A stretch of 22,144 nt of DNA from JBIOUF01 sp044866695 (lineage in GTDB: Bacteria > Actinomycetota > Actinomycetes > Propionibacteriales > Nocardioidaceae): positions 1 to 22,144 of the forward strand of contig JBIOUF010000150.1 of NCBI GenBank assembly GCA_044866695.1, written 5' to 3'. A model generated the notes under the pieces. It was given only the letters and a program-made list of their open reading frames with translations, was not told the origin of the DNA and made no database searches. Position 1 is the first letter of the stretch, and every line of letters begins with the position of its first letter. The position numbers and the translations under genes were made by a program. Positions 16,407 through 22,144 of this stretch are shown here, in pieces.

Positions 16407-17558
16407 GCCAGGACCCGGCGGGGGGAACGCCGGCTGGGCCGGTCGTCCGTTGAGCAGCCGCACGACCGGGTGACCGTCGGGGTACCACGCCAGCACCGTG
16501 ACCGACGCCGGGGCCAGCTCGACCCGGAACGTGGCCTCCAGGGTGAGGTCCAGGGCGCGGGCGACCAGCAGCTTGATCGGGGTCACGTGGCTGACCCCCA
16601 GCACGGTCCGGCCCGGGTACGCGGCGAGCAGCCGGTCCAGGGTCCGCCCGGCCCGGTCGTGCATGGCGGTCAGGCTGTCGCCGTGGCCACCGGGAGGCCG
16701 GTCGTGCGAGGCCAGCCAGCCGCGGAACGCCTGCGGGTCCTCGGCGGCGACCTCCGCGAACGTCTTGCCGTCCCAGTCGCCGAAGCCGGACTCGGCGAGG
16801 TCCTCGTCGACGGCCGCGCGGAGCCCCAGCCGCGCCGCGATGATGTCCGCGCTCTCCCGGGTGCGGCGCAGCGGCGAGGTGAGCATGGCCTCGACCTGGC
16901 CGGCGAGCGGCGCCAGCCAGTCGGCGGTGTCCCGCACCTGCGCCCGGCCGTCGTCGTTCAGGCCGGGGTCCGACCCGCCGCGGCCGCTGAACCGCCGGGC
17001 CCGGGTGAGGTCGGTCTCGCCGTGTCGCACCAGGACCAGCGTCGTGGGCGGGCCCTGTTCCCACGGCGGCACCGGCAGCACCGCCGAGGGGGTGTCCTCG
17101 GTGGGGCTGTCGACCGGGTCGGGGGGGCCGGGCGCGGTGGGGCTGCCGTCGAGGGCGAGGTTGACCAGACGGTCGGCGTGGACGTTCAGCTCGCGGGGGA
17201 TCCACCGGTACGCCGTTCCCGGCGGCGCCAGCCGGTTGGCCCGGACCGCCAGCGGGCGGAGGTCGGCGTGCCGGATCCTCCACCGGCCGGACATCTGCTC
17301 GACCACGAGCTTGGAGTCCATGCGCACCTCGAGGCCGGCGCCGTCGGCATGGTCTCGGTAGAGCTCGAGGCCGGCGACCAGAGCGGAGTACTCCGCAACG
17401 TTGTTCGTCGCGACCCCGATGGTCTGGCCGACCTCGGCGAGCACCTCGCCGGTCTCCGCGTCCTTCAGCACGGCGCCGTACGCCGCCGGGCCGGGGTTGC
17501 CCCGCGAGCCGCCGTCGGCCTCCACGACGACGGCGGCCGGCGCCCGCCGCGCCGTCAT
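16404..17558 (-). CDS. Bifunctional RNase HI / histidine acid phosphatase
   Basis: Encodes 384 aa with two domains, as in M. tuberculosis Rv2228c. Residues 8-140 are an RNase HI domain that cuts RNA in RNA-DNA hybrids, with catalytic D15 (EADGGSRGNPG), E56 (NVAEYSAL), D81 (RMDSKLVVEQMSG) and H127/D129 (NVHADRLVN). A Pro-rich linker follows to about 170. Residues 172-375 form a phosphoglycerate-mutase-like phosphatase with RHG at 178-180 (VLVRHGETDL), HGD..TAMHDR, and the second catalytic His in GVSHVTPIK; CobC-like alpha-ribazole phosphatase activity is known for the relative. ATG 17558 shares one base with the stop of the zinc-ribbon gene (TGATG), so translation is coupled. Its stop codon lies in the rnpB -10 box. 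Confidence 0.94.
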   Translation of the reverse strand: MTARRAPAAVVVEADGGSRGNPGPAAYGAVLKDAETGEVLAEVGQTIGVATNNVAEYSALVAGLELYRDHADGAGLEVRMDSKLVVEQMSGRWRIRHADLRPLAVRANRLAPPGTAYRWIPRELNVHADRLVNLALDGSPTAPGPPDPVDSPTEDTPSAVLPVPPWEQGPPTTLVLVRHGETDLTRARRFSGRGGSDPGLNDDGRAQVRDTADWLAPLAGQVEAMLTSPLRRTRESADIIAARLGLRAAVDEDLAESGFGDWDGKTFAEVAAEDPQAFRGWLASHDRPPGGHGDSLTAMHDRAGRTLDRLLAAYPGRTVLGVSHVTPIKLLVARALDLTLEATFRVELAPASVTVLAWYPDGHPVVRLLNGRPAQPAFPPPGPG

Positions 17559-18301
17559 CAGAGCCCGGACTCCGCGGTGCGCACCAGGATCCGGCCGCAG
17601 TCCTCGCACCGGACCACCTCGTCGGGAGAGGCGGCCCGGATGGCGCCCAGGTCGGCCGCGTTGACGTCCAGGCTGCAGCCCAGGCAGCGCCGGGCCCGCA
17701 GAGCCGCGGCGCCGACCCCGCCCTTCTGGGCCCGCAACCGCTCGTAGAGGGTGAGCAGGTCCGCGGGCAGCCCGGCCGCGGCCGCGGCTCGTTCGCGGAC
17801 CACCGCGTCCAGCTCCGCGGTCAGCGTGGCGACCCGGTCGGCGCGGGCGGCGGTCAGGCCATCCGCCCGCTTCCCTGCCTCGGCCTGGCGGCTGCCGACG
17901 TCGGCGAGCTCGGACTGGGCCCCCTCGAGCTGCTCCATCACCTCCAGCTCGGCGTCCTCCAGGTCGGCGATGCGCCGGTCCAGCGAGACCAGCTCGTGCT
18001 GCATCCGCTGCAGGTCCTTGGGGTTGTTCACCAGTCCTGCGTCCATGCGCTGCCGGTCGCGCCGGCGACGGGCCTTGACCTGCTCGACGTCGGCGTCGGC
18101 CTTGCGCTGGTCACGCTGCAGGTCCTCGACGCGGACCCGGAGGTCGCGGCCGCGTCCGTCCAAGGCCCTGCGCTCGGCCTCGAGGCCGCGCAGCTCGGCG
18201 TCCTCGGGAAGGTGGGCGAGGCGGTGCCGCAGGTGGTCGGCCCTGACGTCCAGCTCCTGGACGTCCAACAGCCGCAGCTGGGCGAACGGGTCTGCTCTCA
18301 G
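17558..18301 (-). CDS. Coiled-coil zinc-ribbon protein (C4-type), Rv2229c family
   Basis: A long charged coiled coil occupies about residues 15-185, followed by a C-terminal zinc ribbon with two CxxC knuckles (CLGCSLDV and RCEDCGRIL). The role is unproven; family members are proposed to bind nucleic acid or act with the neighbouring Nif3 and RNase H genes. The N-terminus decides the start. The only ATG/GTG/TTG in frame near the front is TTG 18268, which would cut off the conserved ADPFAQLRLLDVQ segment. CTG 18301, with GGAG at 18307-18310 and a 5-nt gap, restores it and gives 247 aa, near the family's 245. An in-frame stop (18335-18337) lies 11 codons upstream with no standard start between. 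The gene follows the Nif3-family gene by 33 nt. Confidence 0.85.
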   Translation of the reverse strand: MRADPFAQLRLLDVQELDVRADHLRHRLAHLPEDAELRGLEAERRALDGRGRDLRVRVEDLQRDQRKADADVEQVKARRRRDRQRMDAGLVNNPKDLQRMQHELVSLDRRIADLEDAELEVMEQLEGAQSELADVGSRQAEAGKRADGLTAARADRVATLTAELDAVVRERAAAAAGLPADLLTLYERLRAQKGGVGAAALRARRCLGCSLDVNAADLGAIRAASPDEVVRCEDCGRILVRTAESGL

Positions 18302-18334
18302 CGTCTCTCCTCTGCTCCCACCCGGAACGTCTGC

Positions 18335-19486
18335 TCACACCCGGAAAGTCCACGGGTCGGTCACCTGGGTGCTCACCTGGAGGTCCACCGTATCGCCCGG
18401 GCCGCCGCGCCCCGACGCCGTCGCCGAGAGCGCGTCTCGCAAGGTGCGCTCGGCGACCGGCAGCCAGGTCCACTCCGCCGCCCAGTGCGCGACGTCGACC
18501 AGCGCCGGGCCGCCGGCCTCGAGGAGCTCCGAGGCGCGGTGGTGGCGCAGGTCGCTGGTGACGTAGGCGTCCACGCCGGACGCGGCCACCAGGTCCAGCA
18601 GCGAGTCACCGGCGCCCGCTCCGACCGCGACGCGGCGCACCGGCCGGTCCGGGTCGCCGGCCACCCGGACCCCGTGGGCGGTGGCGGGCAGCGCCTGCGC
18701 GACGTGCTCGGCGAACCGACGCAGCGTGGTGGGCTCCGGGAGCCGCCCGACCCGGCCGTGCCCACGGGTGGGCGCCGGACCGGTCTGCAGCTCGACCAGG
18801 TCGTAGGCGGGCTCCTGGTACGGGTGGGCCGCGGCCAGCGCCGCCAGCACCTGGGCCCGGAGCGCGCGAGGAACCACCGACTCCACGCGCACCTCGGGCA
18901 CCACCTCGAGGGTGCCGACGCGCCCGATCGCGGGGTCGGCGCCGGACAGCGGCCGGAACCTCCCCTCGCCCACCGGGCCGGTGTAGGTGCAGCAGTCGTA
19001 GTCGCCGATCCGCCCCGCGCCCGCCTCGGTAACCGCGGCCCGGACGCGGTCGGCGGCGTCGAGCGGCACGAAGGTCACCAGCTTGTCCAGGCGGTCGTCG
19101 GCGGCGGGCAGCAGGATCCGGGTCTCGGTCAGGCCGAGCCGGTCGGCGATGGCCTGGTTGACCCCGTTCGCGGGGACGTCGGCGTTGGTGTGGGCGGTGT
19201 AGAGGGCCACCCCCGCCCCGACCAGCCGGTGCAGCATCCGCCCCTTCGGCGTGGTCGCCGCCACCGAGGACACCGGCGCGAGAAGCAGCGGGTGGTGCAC
19301 GAGGAGCAGGTCGGCGCCGTACTCGACCGCCTCCTCGGCCACTGCCGCGACCGGGTCGACGGCGAGCAGGACCCGGCGCACGGGCTGGTCGGGATCTCCG
19401 CAGACCAGGCCGACGCGGTCCCACGGCTCCGCCCACGCCGGGTCGTAGAGCCCCTCGAGCACCGTGACCAGGTCGCGCAGCAGCAT
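18335..19486 (-). CDS. Nif3-like dinuclear metal-centre protein (DUF34)
   Basis: Encodes 383 aa of the Nif3/YbgI/YqfO family, cytosolic metal-binding proteins of uncertain function, often linked to GTP cyclohydrolase-like activity or metal insertion. Metal-ligand motifs are visible: LLVHHPLLL near residue 65, YTAHTNADV near 99, and the C-terminal VDVAHWAAEW. A middle insert, VTFVPLDAADRVRAAV to AHPYQEPAYDLVEL, is the PII/CutA-like domain of the long (YqfO) form. The frame is open upstream, but ATG 19486 starts the conserved LRDLVTVLEGLYDPAWAEPWD and has a TANNNT box 7 nt before it. It heads the nif3-zinc ribbon-RNase H cluster, as in Rv2230c-Rv2228c. Confidence 0.92.
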   Translation of the reverse strand: MLLRDLVTVLEGLYDPAWAEPWDRVGLVCGDPDQPVRRVLLAVDPVAAVAEEAVEYGADLLLVHHPLLLAPVSSVAATTPKGRMLHRLVGAGVALYTAHTNADVPANGVNQAIADRLGLTETRILLPAADDRLDKLVTFVPLDAADRVRAAVTEAGAGRIGDYDCCTYTGPVGEGRFRPLSGADPAIGRVGTLEVVPEVRVESVVPRALRAQVLAALAAAHPYQEPAYDLVELQTGPAPTRGHGRVGRLPEPTTLRRFAEHVAQALPATAHGVRVAGDPDRPVRRVAVGAGAGDSLLDLVAASGVDAYVTSDLRHHRASELLEAGGPALVDVAHWAAEWTWLPVAERTLRDALSATASGRGGPGDTVDLQVSTQVTDPWTFRV

Positions 19487-19493
19487 GGAGGTG

Positions 19494-19499
19494 ACCCTA
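19494..19499 (-). promoter_or_regulatory. Candidate -10 box of a leaderless Nif3-gene promoter
   Basis: On the minus strand TAGGGT (19499 to 19494) is followed by 7 nt (19493-19487) before ATG 19486. No Shine-Dalgarno sequence lies in that gap. The remaining intergenic region up to 19695 is GC-rich with nothing else recognised. Confidence 0.55.
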
Positions 19500-19695
19500 C
19501 GGCTCGGGCCGGTCCTCCCGGCCCGGGCGGCGCCCGGGCCCAGGGCTGGCGATGTCGAGGGCTGGCGGTGCGCCGACCCGGACGACATCGTCGGCCGAGC
19601 CAGGCCGAGCCGCCCGGGTCGCGGGCCACCGCGTCGGCTCGGCGAAAGTCCGTTCGGCCCTTGCCCGGGGCCGGGCCGCGAGGCATGGTGGCGCC

Positions 19696-19881
19696 ATGCA
19701 GGCAAAGGTGGGCGACCGGCTGGTCATCGAAGGCAGGACGGCGGACATCAAGCGCCGCGAGGCGGAGGTCATCGAGGTGCGCGGCGAGGACGGCGGCCCG
19801 CCGTTCCTGGTCCGCTACCCCGACGGACACGAGGGCCTGGTCTTCCCCGGCCCCGACGCGCACGTGGTGCACGCCTCGTAG
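19696..19881 (+). CDS. DUF1918 family small protein
   Basis: Encodes 61 aa: MQAKVGDRLVIEGR at the start and GHEGLVFPGPDA near the end are the hallmark segments of DUF1918. These are small SH3-like beta-barrel proteins with no established function, common in actinobacteria. The middle carries DIKRREAEVIEVRGEDG and PPFLVRYPDG, consistent with alternating strands. There is no signal peptide or membrane segment. No strong RBS is seen (GAGG is 12 nt upstream). It is divergent from the Nif3-family gene and followed by a tRNA gene on the opposite strand. Confidence 0.88.
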   Translation: MQAKVGDRLVIEGRTADIKRREAEVIEVRGEDGGPPFLVRYPDGHEGLVFPGPDAHVVHAS

Positions 19882-19885
19882 GCAG

Positions 19886-19902
19886 CGGGCCGGCGCGGCC
19901 CG
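19886..19902 (+). terminator. Short GC hairpin after the DUF1918 gene
   Basis: A perfect 6-bp stem (cgggcc / ggcccg) with a 5-nt loop begins 4 nt after the stop codon. There is no T-rich tail, which is usual for GC-rich actinobacterial terminators but makes the call weak in such GC-rich DNA. Confidence 0.3.
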
Positions 19903-19948
19903 GGCTGGGGCAGAGCGGGCCCACAGCGGCCCGGAGTGGGGCGCAGAG

Positions 19949-20020
19949 TGGGCGCAACAGGGATCGAACCTGTGACCCCTGGTTTGTAAGACCAGTGCTC
20001 TACCGCTGAGCTATGCGCCC
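19949..20020 (-). tRNA. tRNA-Val, anticodon UAC
   Basis: A 72-nt cloverleaf on the minus strand. The acceptor arms GGGCGCA and TGCGCCC pair. The D arm is GCTC-AGCGGTA-GAGC, the anticodon arm CTGGT-CTTACAA-ACCAG with anticodon TAC at 34-36, and the T arm ACAGG-TTCGATC-CCTGT. The discriminator base is A and CCA is not encoded. The anticodon reads GUA, a rare valine codon in such a GC-rich genome. No duplicated 3' end suggesting an integrated element was seen in the window. Confidence 0.97.
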
Positions 20021-20083
20021 TACTGAGGCGGGGCGAGCCTACGCGAGGGTGGGCCGGGTGGGGCTGCGCCGTCCAGAAGCACT

Positions 20084-20111
20084 ACGGGGAGCAGACCACG
20101 GGGAGCAGACA
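20084..20111 (+). repeat. 14-bp tandem duplication
   Basis: Two adjacent copies (20084-20097 and 20098-20111) share 13 identical bases, acggggagcagac, and differ at the last one. They lie between the tRNA gene and the hairpin after the peroxiredoxin gene. Confidence 0.7.
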
Positions 20112-20115
20112 TAGA

Positions 20116-20149
20116 GCGACCGCTGGCGTCTCGGGTCACCAGCGGTCGC
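20116..20149 (-). terminator. Perfect 11-bp stem-loop, likely terminator of the peroxiredoxin operon
   Basis: gcgaccgctgg (20116-20126) and ccagcggtcgc (20139-20149) are perfectly complementary around a 12-nt loop. It lies 85 nt past the stop of the minus-strand peroxiredoxin gene and before the tRNA-Val gene, so it probably separates these transcripts. There is no T-tract; the surrounding 20150-20233 is noticeably less GC-rich, with a small caaga-t-tcttg dyad at 20196-20206. Confidence 0.5.
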
Positions 20150-20233
20150 AAGCACTATTAGACAGGGTCGATCAAGTCCTGTCAGCGGGTTCGGGCAAGA
20201 TTCTTGAACTCTTTACCGTCGGCGTGGCGTACC

Positions 20234-20719
20234 TCACGTCCGGAGCCGTGCGACGGCCTCCCAGAGCGCGGCGAAGTCCCGCGACACGCCCATCGGGCTG
20301 TGCGCGGTCCAGCGCACGACGCCCTCGGCGTCGACGGCGAAACTGGACCGCCTGGCACAGCCGGAGCCCTCGTCGAACACCCCGTAGGCCCGCGCCACCG
20401 CCCCGTGCGGCCAGAAGTCCGACAGCAGCGGGAAGGCCAGCCGCTCCGCGTCGGCGAACGCCCTGAGGCTGAACACCGGGTCGCACGACACCGCGAGCAG
20501 CGCCGGGCCGGAGGCCTGGGGCGACGCCAGGTCGTCGCGGACGGCCTGCAGCTCACCGGTGCACACCCGGCTGAAGGCGTAGGGGTAGAACACCAGCGCG
20601 ACGGCGCTCCCCCGGTACGCCGCCAGCTCGTGGTCCCGGCCGTGCTGGTCGCGAAGGGCCAGGGACGGGGCCGGCTGCCCCGCCGCGACCGGGCCGGCGG
20701 GAGGCCGGGCCGGGCTCAC
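20234..20719 (-). CDS. Peroxiredoxin (AhpC/TSA family, AhpE-like)
   Basis: Reduces hydrogen peroxide or organic hydroperoxides in the cytosol through a peroxidatic cysteine. Encodes 161 aa. A thioredoxin-like fold is indicated by SAVALVFYPYAFSRVCTGEL, with the peroxidatic C53 in the P-x3-S-x2-C form of the usual PxxxTxxC motif (Ser for Thr is accepted). FAVDAEGVVRW follows near the C-terminus. Other Cys (SCDP and SGCARR) could serve as resolving residues, but the AhpE subgroup often works as one-Cys enzymes. GTG 20719 overlaps the acyl-CoA synthetase stop by 4 nt (GTGA), so translation is coupled; the frame itself is open far upstream. Confidence 0.9.
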   Translation of the reverse strand: MSPARPPAGPVAAGQPAPSLALRDQHGRDHELAAYRGSAVALVFYPYAFSRVCTGELQAVRDDLASPQASGPALLAVSCDPVFSLRAFADAERLAFPLLSDFWPHGAVARAYGVFDEGSGCARRSSFAVDAEGVVRWTAHSPMGVSRDFAALWEAVARLRT

Positions 20720-22144
20720 CGGCGCACCCGGCGCGCGGCCAGGTCGCGCTTTCGCACCTTGCCGGTCTCGTTGCGGGGCAGCGCGGACACGAACACCACG
20801 TCGCGAGGCACCTTGTAGCCGGCCAGGTTCGCCTTGACGTGCGCCTGGAGGTCCTCCGCGGAGACCCCGCCCCGGCGGACCGGTACGACGAAGGCGCGGA
20901 GCCGCTGCCCGAACTGCTCGTCGGGCACGCCGACGGCGGCGGCCTCCAGCACCCCGGGATGCCGGGCCAGGCAGTCCTCGACCTCCTGGGGGAAGACGTT
21001 CTCCCCGCCGGAGACGATCATCTCGTCGTCGCGGCCCTCCACGAACAGCCGGCCGGCCTCGTCGAAGCGGCCGACGTCGCCGGTGGCCATGAGGCCGTCG
21101 ACGACCGGCTTGCCGCCGCCGCCGGTGTAGCCGCCGAAGAGCAGGCTGTTCCCCACGAAGATCCGGCCCGTCCCACCGGGCGGGACCGGGCGGTCCTGGT
21201 CGTCGTACAGGCGGACGACGGTGTTGGCCGGAGGCCGGCCGGCGGTGCCGGGGGCGGCACGCAGGTCCGCCGGGCCGGCCACGGTCGCGTAGGCCACCTC
21301 GGTCGACCCGTACACGTTGTAGAGGTTGTCGCCGAACCGGTCCATCCAGGCGACGGCCAGGTCCCCCGGCAGCGCCGAGCCGGACGACGCCACGACCCGG
21401 CAGTGGGACAGGTCGGCGGAGCACAGGACCGCCTCGGGCAGGCGCAGCATCCGTTGCAGCATGACCGGGACGACCACGAGGGACTCGCACCGCTGGTCGG
21501 CGACCACCTGCAGGCACCGCTCGGCGTCGAACCGGCGCCGCAGCACCACGGTCGACTCCAGCAGCATCGACAGGGCCAGGTGGGCCCAGCCCCAGGTGTG
21601 GAACAACGGCGCGGCGACGTGGGTGCGCCACCCGCGGCGGAGCGGGAGCCGGGACAAGACGGCCACCGCGGCCTCCATCCCGGCCTCGGTGCGAGGGGCG
21701 CCCTTCGGTGCTCCGGTCGTGCCCGAGGTCAGCATCACCACCCGGGTCCGCCGCGCCGGAGGCGAGAGCGGGGTGCCGGGGGCGTCGGAGACCAGCTCTT
21801 CGACCGTCGGGAGCCCGGGCGGCCCCTCCTCGTCGTCGGCCTCCCGGCCCGCCCAGCCCAGCACCCGGAGGCAGGCAGGGGCCTCGGCGAGGACCGCTGC
21901 GAACTCCGCGTCGTGGACCACGGCGGCGGGATGCTCCCGGGCGAGCAGCTCGGCCAGCTGCGGCCCGGAGAAGGCGGTGTTGAGGTAGACCAGGTCGGCG
22001 CCGAGCTTGCTGGCCGCGGCGGTCGCGTCCACCAGGTAGCGGTGGTTGCGGCACAGCACCGCCACCCGGTCCCCCGCTCTCACCCCACGCGTGCGCAGGG
22101 CGTGCGCGAGCGCGTTGCCCCTGGCGTCGACCTCGGCGAGCTGA
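20716..22144 (-). CDS. Acyl-CoA synthetase (AMP-forming), start beyond the window
   Basis: Activates a carboxylic acid with ATP to an acyl-adenylate and then a CoA thioester. About 475 residues are present; the frame runs off the right edge, where QLAEVDARGNALAHAL is the family's usual early segment, so perhaps 40-80 N-terminal residues are missing. Adenylation motifs are visible: VMLTSGTTGAPKG (P-loop), YNVYGSTEVA, MATGDVGRFDEAGRLFVEGR, DDEMIVSGGENVFPQEVE, and near the C-terminus ALPRNETGKVRKRDL with the catalytic Lys. The SGTTGAPKG and GGENVFPQEVE forms suggest a fatty-acyl-CoA ligase like mycobacterial FadD, but chain length is unknown. It is followed directly by the peroxiredoxin gene. 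Confidence 0.92.
   Translation of the reverse strand, partial: QLAEVDARGNALAHALRTRGVRAGDRVAVLCRNHRYLVDATAAASKLGADLVYLNTAFSGPQLAELLAREHPAAVVHDAEFAAVLAEAPACLRVLGWAGREADDEEGPPGLPTVEELVSDAPGTPLSPPARRTRVVMLTSGTTGAPKGAPRTEAGMEAAVAVLSRLPLRRGWRTHVAAPLFHTWGWAHLALSMLLESTVVLRRRFDAERCLQVVADQRCESLVVVPVMLQRMLRLPEAVLCSADLSHCRVVASSGSALPGDLAVAWMDRFGDNLYNVYGSTEVAYATVAGPADLRAAPGTAGRPPANTVVRLYDDQDRPVPPGGTGRIFVGNSLLFGGYTGGGGKPVVDGLMATGDVGRFDEAGRLFVEGRDDEMIVSGGENVFPQEVEDCLARHPGVLEAAAVGVPDEQFGQRLRAFVVPVRRGGVSAEDLQAHVKANLAGYKVPRDVVFVSALPRNETGKVRKRDLAARRVRR

Noticed and set aside
16069..16407. Protein-coding frames across 15971-16394
   Set aside because: This stretch is RNase P RNA; its conserved RNA motifs and paired ends explain the sequence.
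19949..20233. Integration site for a mobile element at tRNA-Val
   Set aside because: No integrase gene and no duplicated tRNA 3' end is visible in the window.

Overview
The window is chromosomal DNA from a very GC-rich actinobacterium. Coding regions have strongly G/C-biased third codon positions. Several genes look leaderless, with a TANNNT box 6-7 nt before the start codon. The gene set (glnE-glnA2, nadE, panB, map with the actinobacterial N-terminal extension, bifunctional RNase H/acid phosphatase, zinc-ribbon protein, Nif3-family protein) matches the core neighbourhood of Mycobacterium tuberculosis Rv2221c-Rv2230c and its Streptomyces counterpart. I cannot name an order or genus from sequence alone. 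A complete pyruvate formate-lyase system suggests facultative or microaerobic fermentation.

Layout. (1) 1-128: a 30-bp tandem repeat array at the left edge. (2) 155-4479, minus: glnA2 then glnE, overlapping by 4 nt. (3) 4480-6054: an accessory islet with visibly lower GC. It holds a promoter, a gene for an exported protein broken by an apparent one-base frameshift in a C6 run (4691-5564), a 92-aa partner gene 6 nt downstream, and a possible minus-strand remnant. (4) 6055-9031: divergent nadE (minus) and panB (plus) around a 61-bp intergenic region with a near-perfect dyad. (5) 9068-10470: a minus-strand pair of small genes (62-aa soluble protein, 87-aa membrane protein) divergent from map. 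Three 11-bp direct repeats overlie the map promoter. (6) 10591-11958: an orphan PLP-dependent decarboxylase. (7) 11960-12163: two 22-bp tandem arrays placed head-to-head between convergent genes. (8) 12167-15793, minus: pflB-pflA-TPR gene. (9) 15971-16394, minus: RNase P RNA. (10) 16404-19486, minus: Nif3-family protein, zinc-ribbon/coiled-coil protein (apparent CTG start), RNase HI-acid phosphatase. (11) 19696-19881, plus: a DUF1918 protein. (12) 19949-20020, minus: tRNA-Val(UAC). (13) 20234-22144, minus: an acyl-CoA synthetase cut by the window edge, followed with a 4-nt overlap by a one-cysteine-type peroxiredoxin.

How the genes work together. GlnE is the adenylyltransferase of nitrogen control and sits with a glutamine synthetase-family enzyme. 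NadE and PanB feed NAD and CoA synthesis. PflA activates PflB, giving acetyl-CoA plus formate without oxygen. RNase P RNA and RNase H act in RNA processing and RNA/DNA hybrid removal. The most unusual part is the 4.5-6.0 kb islet: an exported protein resembling a secreted nuclease toxin, plus a small immunity-like partner, with the toxin reading frame interrupted.

No gene-free stretch exceeds about 300 bases. The largest gaps are 4480-4690, 5850-6054, 15794-15970, 19487-19695 and 20021-20233, and their contents are listed as features.
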